From Dictyostelium firmibasis (Eukaryota; Evosea; Eumycetozoa; Dictyosteliales; Dictyosteliaceae), in assembly GCA_036169595.1 (NCBI GenBank), contig CM069765.1, forward strand, positions 4,629,001-4,693,000: a stretch of 64,000 nt of DNA, given 5' to 3'. Each line of letters starts with the position of its first letter. Position 1 is the first letter of the stretch. Below are positions 60,202-64,000 of the stretch, in pieces. The notes under the pieces are model-generated. The model was not told where the DNA came from and did no database searches. It was given only the letters and a program-made list of their open reading frames with translations. A program made the position numbers and the translations under genes.

Positions 60202-61560
60202 TTATAGATTTTCTTCTTGAGACATTGTTTCCAAAGTTGTTCGAAGAGAATCGATAGGTTCTGGATTTGACCACCTTGACGGTTGATATACGATAGAGTT
60301 GTTGTGTTGTCGGTTTGAACTTTTAGATTGCAGCTCTTTAACTTTCGACAAAGTTTTTGAAATGCCATTAATAGTGCAAGCATTTCTCGACGATTCGATG
60401 ACATGTTTGATTGATCGGTTGACCATTAGAAAGACCAAGTTTGTATGAGCTTGTTTCCTTTCTTTAGAGTTGCACCTGCACCTGATTCTGATGCATCTGT
60501 TGTTAACACATAATCGTAACTTGGGAAAAAGACTTATTTCTTTTCCATTCCATTGGTTTAAGAGTTTTAACCAATTTGATATTTCTATCTTTACTTCTTG
60601 AGGGATTGTAAATGATTGATCCCAATTTCCATTTGCGATAATTAAACTTTGACAATGGAACTTGTTTGTTTGTCGAGTGTATAGACGGAATGGTATTACT
60701 GCATCTTTCAATGCAATAAGCTTTCCTTTTAAACCAGCTAACTTTCTTAGAGAACATGAATCCAGTTTTAGAAAGTTTCTTATTTCTTTGATGACACTCT
60801 TTTTCTTTTTCTCCGGGACAAGCAATTTCATTGATATTGAATCGATTTCTAACCCGAGAAATGTTATTGTTTGAGTTGGTTGTAAAACACTCTTTTCTAG
60901 ATTTAATTTGAATCCCAGTTTTAATAAAAGGTCCATTGTTTTGTTGAGGTTGAGAGTACATTCTTCTTTTGTTGAACCAACAATTAGAAGATCGTCCAAG
61001 TAAGCGATTACTGATACATTGATTTCTCTTAATCTTTGGAGTACTGGTCTCATTAACATTGTGAAGACTCGAGGAGCTGTTGATAATCCGAATGGCATCG
61101 TTTTCCAACGATAATGAATTCCTTTCCAAACGAACCGAAATAGGTCTCTGAATCTTTCGTCCACTAAGATATGAAGATAGGCTTTCTTGATATCGAGTTT
61201 TACCATGTAATAACCTTGTTTCAACATTGATGAGAGATTCTTTATTCCTTCCATCTTGAATGATTGATTGCTGATGAACTTGTTTAATCTTTTTAAATCT
61301 AGTACTGGACGAAGTAAATTCGTTCCAGCTTTTGGAACCGTAAACACGTTGGAGTAAAAAACGAGTTTTGAATAACGGTTTGGAAGTACTTGCTCTATAG
61401 CATCGTCTAGTAGCAATTCTTGTACTTCGTTTGTGATGCAATCCGTTTTCGGACCATCTGACATCGAGATCGGAATTGGGTTCAGCATCGGTTTGAAGTT
61501 TGGAAGTAGATAAATCTTTAAACCATTCACTACTTCTTGACAAAAGTTTGGAAGACCCAA
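60202..61560 (-). CDS. DIRS-B reverse transcriptase / RNase H (part)
   Basis: Starts MGLPNFCQEVVNGLKIYLLP and contains KLDIKKAYLHILVDE, TMPFGLSTAPRVF, AYLDDLLIVGS (YLDD) and FLGLEIDS. RNase H motifs appear in the region 60129-60404 (RREMLALL, QTDNTTTLSYIN). Confidence 0.7.
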   Translation of the reverse strand: MGLPNFCQEVVNGLKIYLLPNFKPMLNPIPISMSDGPKTDCITNEVQELLLDDAIEQVLPNRYSKLVFYSNVFTVPKAGTNLLRPVLDLKRLNKFISNQSFKMEGIKNLSSMLKQGYYMVKLDIKKAYLHILVDERFRDLFRFVWKGIHYRWKTMPFGLSTAPRVFTMLMRPVLQRLREINVSVIAYLDDLLIVGSTKEECTLNLNKTMDLLLKLGFKLNLEKSVLQPTQTITFLGLEIDSISMKLLVPEKKKKSVIKEIRNFLKLDSCSLRKLAGLKGKLIALKDAVIPFRLYTRQTNKFHCQSLIIANGNWDQSFTIPQEVKIEISNWLKLLNQWNGKEISLFPKLRLCVNNRCIRIRCRCNSKERKQAHTNLVFLMVNRSIKHVIESSRNACTINGISKTLSKVKELQSKSSNRQHNNSIVYQPSRWSNPEPIDSLRTTLETMSQEENL

Positions 61561-61610
61561 TTCTTTCCAAACTTGTTTGAAGTGGACAAGACGTCCACCT
61601 ACCGGTAAGT

Positions 61611-62610
61611 TTACTTCTTGTTCTTCGGAAAACGGTAGTTGTTGTTGGAACCGTTTCCAGACTTGGTATTGTTGCTACCTGCTGCAACAGTACCTTGGGA
61701 TCCATTGAAGTTGTTGGATCGGCCATTACTCCCACTATTGGATTTACTATTACTACTGTTTCCATTAGTGTTATTACCACTTGAGTTGTTATTATTGTTG
61801 TTATTGTTGTTATTATTAAATGATTTCTTAAATCTTGATTTTGATTGATAACTACTTTTTGATAATGATTGTTTTGTTTCATTATTCTTTCTGATTACCT
61901 TTGATAACTTTCTTATACGTTCAGTTTCAGTTTCATCAAATAATTTTGGAGTATCCTTTATCTTGATTGGTTGAACGACTTCAGAACCATATATTTCTTT
62001 TGATATGTTGTTACGACGAACACGACTTAATGATGCTTGTGCATTAATAGTTAAAAGAATAGTAGAATCAGCTAAATAACTTAATAGTTCAGTATCGACT
62101 TCAGAATTATCAGTAGATGATAACATGTTTGATATCAAGAGGATAGGTTTCAATATATCATTGATTCTTTTTTCGACAATGAATAGATCAGAATCATAAT
62201 TCTTGAGATGAGATGAGGCAGTAATACCATCTGGAGTACCGAATGGAGCAACATTAACTTGAAAATTTGATGGAAAGCAAAAAGTTTTATTAAAATTGTT
62301 TAATAAATGTTTATATTCATTAAACAATGAAATCAGATAATTGATATTCAGTTGGTATATCGACATCATTATTTGAATCATCATCATTATCTTCATTCTC
62401 TATATCTGAATTGTTATTATTCTCTTGATTTTTACTTATATTATTGTTAGATGTTATTGGTTCTTTAACGTATCTACTAAATGTTAATGTTAATTTGTTT
62501 ATTTGATCTTCAATTGATTTCATTCTAATATCCATTAAATTTGTGTTATTATCTGTAGAGGAACTGCCATATCTTTGATCATTAGAGTTATTATTAACAG
62601 TGGTGTTCAT
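61611..62610 (-). CDS. DIRS-B Gag-like protein (broken)
   Basis: Starts MNTTVNNNSNDQRYGSSSTD at 62610. Shows FPSNFQVNVAPFGTPDG, RVRRNNISKEIYGSEVVQPI and a poly-Asn, Ser/Gly-rich tail. Broken at about one place. Confidence 0.65.
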
Positions 62611-62775
62611 TATTTTATTTAATTTAAAATATTGTATGAGTTAGTATAATATTAAATTAAAATATATAAAAATATTGTTATAAATTAATTATTTGTATAA
62701 AAATTGTGTGAATGTATCTTAAACATATAGGAGGAATTCCCAAATAAAATAAATCAAATTGTAAAAGTTTCTGTT

Positions 62776-63150
62776 ACATTTATTTTATTTGATTATTCCC
62801 AAATATTTAAGATAATTTTAAAAATTTTAAAAATTTCGCGCAAAATGTGGTGTGAGGTGTGTTAAAATTTCCCGCGCAAATAAGTGCGAGTTTGAAAAAA
62901 GTTGCCACGTGTCACGCACCTATTTTTTTGAGTTTTGAGAAATTTTGAAGAAAGTAAAAACAGTATAAATAGTGGCACTAAATATTGAAAAACAATTTGA
63001 TTTATTTTATTTGGGAATTCCTCCTATATATATTTAAGATACACACACATAATTTATACAAAAAATTAAAAAAAAAAAAAAAAAATTCTTTTATTAATTT
63101 AATACTTTTTCTCTATCTCTATAAAAATAATTTTAGATATCAATAAAATA
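62776..63150 (+). repeat. Hybrid DIRS left ITR (B-type outside, A-type inside)
   Basis: The outer ~110 bp carry the B-type block TTTCGCGCAAAATGTGG and CCCGCGCAAATAAGTGCG. At about 62886 the sequence switches to the A-type block with TTGCCACGTGTCACGCACC, the TATAAATA box and the A-type leader. Confidence 0.75.
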
Positions 63151-64000
63151 ATGTCTACCACCGATAATAATAACCACGCTAGTAGCTCTACCGAAAATAA
63201 TTCTAATTCTTATGAAACAAGAATGAAATCACTTGAGGATCAAATCTCCAATCTCTCTTTAGCTTTTACCAGATATATGAAAGAGCCAATCAGAGAGTCG
63301 TACGGTAACTCTGATAATCAACGTTCTAATGATGAATCTGAAACTGAGAATGAACAAGGTGATGATGAATCTATCGATCCAGTCGATGTTCCAACTGATT
63401 ATCAACTATCAGAATCATTGCTTGCTAACTACAAACATTTAATCAATAATCAAGGTTTGTTAGTTGAAGAAAAATATATCCTTGAGAAGAACGAAATGGC
63501 TGATGTTAACAAGATCTTTTGCTTTCCTTCTAACTTCCAAGTGAATGTAGCTCCATTCGGTACTCCAGAAGATATATCTGCTTCATCTAATCTCAAGAAT
63601 AATGATACTGACTTGTACATTGTCGAAAAGAGAATCAATGATATATTGAAACCAATACTTTTACTTTCAAGTATGATGTCGTCCGATAAAACTGATATCG
63701 ACACCGAACTCTTAGGTTACTTAGCTGACTCGTCCATCCAATTAGTTGTTAGTGCTCAAGCAACATTAGCTCGTGTTCGTCGTAACAATATCTCAAAAGA
63801 AATCTACGGTTCCGAAGTGGTCCAACCAATCAAGATCAAAGACACTCCAAAGATGTTTGATGATACCGAATCTGAACGTGTAAGAAAGTTAGCAAAGTCA
63901 ATCAGAAAGAACAATGAAGCCAAGCAATCATTGTTAAAAGTTAACAATCAATCAAAGTCAAACTTTAAGAAATCAACCAACACAGGTGGTAATAACACTA
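63151..64000 (+). CDS. DIRS Gag-like protein (off right edge)
   Basis: MSTTDNNNHASSS start at 63151, open for 283 codons to the edge, with FPSNFQVNVAPFGTPED and RVRRNNISKEIYGSEVVQPI. It has a few substitutions relative to the other A-type Gags. Confidence 0.75.
   Translation, partial: MSTTDNNNHASSSTENNSNSYETRMKSLEDQISNLSLAFTRYMKEPIRESYGNSDNQRSNDESETENEQGDDESIDPVDVPTDYQLSESLLANYKHLINNQGLLVEEKYILEKNEMADVNKIFCFPSNFQVNVAPFGTPEDISASSNLKNNDTDLYIVEKRINDILKPILLLSSMMSSDKTDIDTELLGYLADSSIQLVVSAQATLARVRRNNISKEIYGSEVVQPIKIKDTPKMFDDTESERVRKLAKSIRKNNEAKQSLLKVNNQSKSNFKKSTNTGGNNT

Larger units (their letters stand above)
59862..62775 (-). mobile_element. DIRS-B element (YR start, RT/RNase H, gag, part of left ITR)
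   Basis: A minus-strand B-subfamily copy: part of left ITR (62640-62775), gag (about 61611-62610), RT/RNase H (60202-61560) and the N-terminal part of YR (59862-60230). Cut inside YR at the chlamydial junction. Broken, with about four breaks. It is almost identical to the B fragment at 26256-28249, so the subfamily is also young. Confidence 0.85.
62776..64000 (+). mobile_element. DIRS-1-like element with hybrid ITR (off right edge)
   Basis: Plus strand: hybrid left ITR, then A-type gag from 63151, open to the window end. The visible part looks whole. The rest of the element lies beyond 64000. Confidence 0.85.

Overview
The window looks like nuclear DNA of a dictyostelid social amoeba. It is very AT-rich, has long homopolymer tracts and Asn/Thr-rich low-complexity frames, and is dominated by DIRS-1-type tyrosine-recombinase retroelements and Skipper-type chromodomain Ty3/gypsy elements. 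These two families are known from Dictyostelium, where DIRS-1 clusters mark the centromeres. The species cannot be told from the sequence.

Among these elements lie blocks of less AT-rich, clearly bacterial DNA whose genes point to a member of the Chlamydiae. The blocks are: an unassigned piece at 12838-13190; pGP6-D-like, ParA and thrS at about 17640-21627; recA end, ispA, a GlmU-like gene and an RNA m5U methyltransferase at 34026-39879; rpsL, rho, a coaE trace and polA end at 44083-46482; and a P-loop GTPase-like protein plus a MORN_2-type protein at about 56150-59860. thrS-parA-gp6D, glmU-ispA and polA-coaE-rho are chlamydial chromosomal neighbourhoods as I recall them. Most of these genes are broken; the pGP6-D-like and GlmU-like frames are still open. 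Nearly every bacterial block abuts a DIRS terminus, which suggests bacterial DNA joined to, and later cut up within, a DIRS cluster.

Layout: 1-3065 Skipper copy 1 (runs off the left edge, inserted in a DIRS gag); 3066-12837 DIRS copies in both orientations; 12838-13190 bacterial-like piece; 13200-16380 AT-rich host-type DNA with a ~190 bp tandem array; 16381-17624 DIRS piece; 17640-21627 chlamydial; 21628-34025 one DIRS element split by Skipper copy 2 (22626-30530, target duplication GTAGA), which itself carries a DIRS-B piece; 34026-39879 chlamydial, with ispA split by a 2.24 kb AT-rich insertion; 39880-44082 DIRS; 44083-46482 chlamydial; 46483-53320 DIRS, including a nearly whole copy at 48578-53320; 53320-56095 a PIF/Harbinger-type DNA transposon with terminal inverted repeats and two spliced genes; 56099-59861 chlamydial; 59862-64000 DIRS-B, then a DIRS whose left repeat is a B/A hybrid.

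The most notable points are the chlamydial DNA inside a putative centromeric retroelement cluster, a Harbinger element whose transposase gene seems to start with a chromodomain exon, and a 13-base CACGTG-centred motif shared by the DIRS repeats and the Harbinger divergent promoter.
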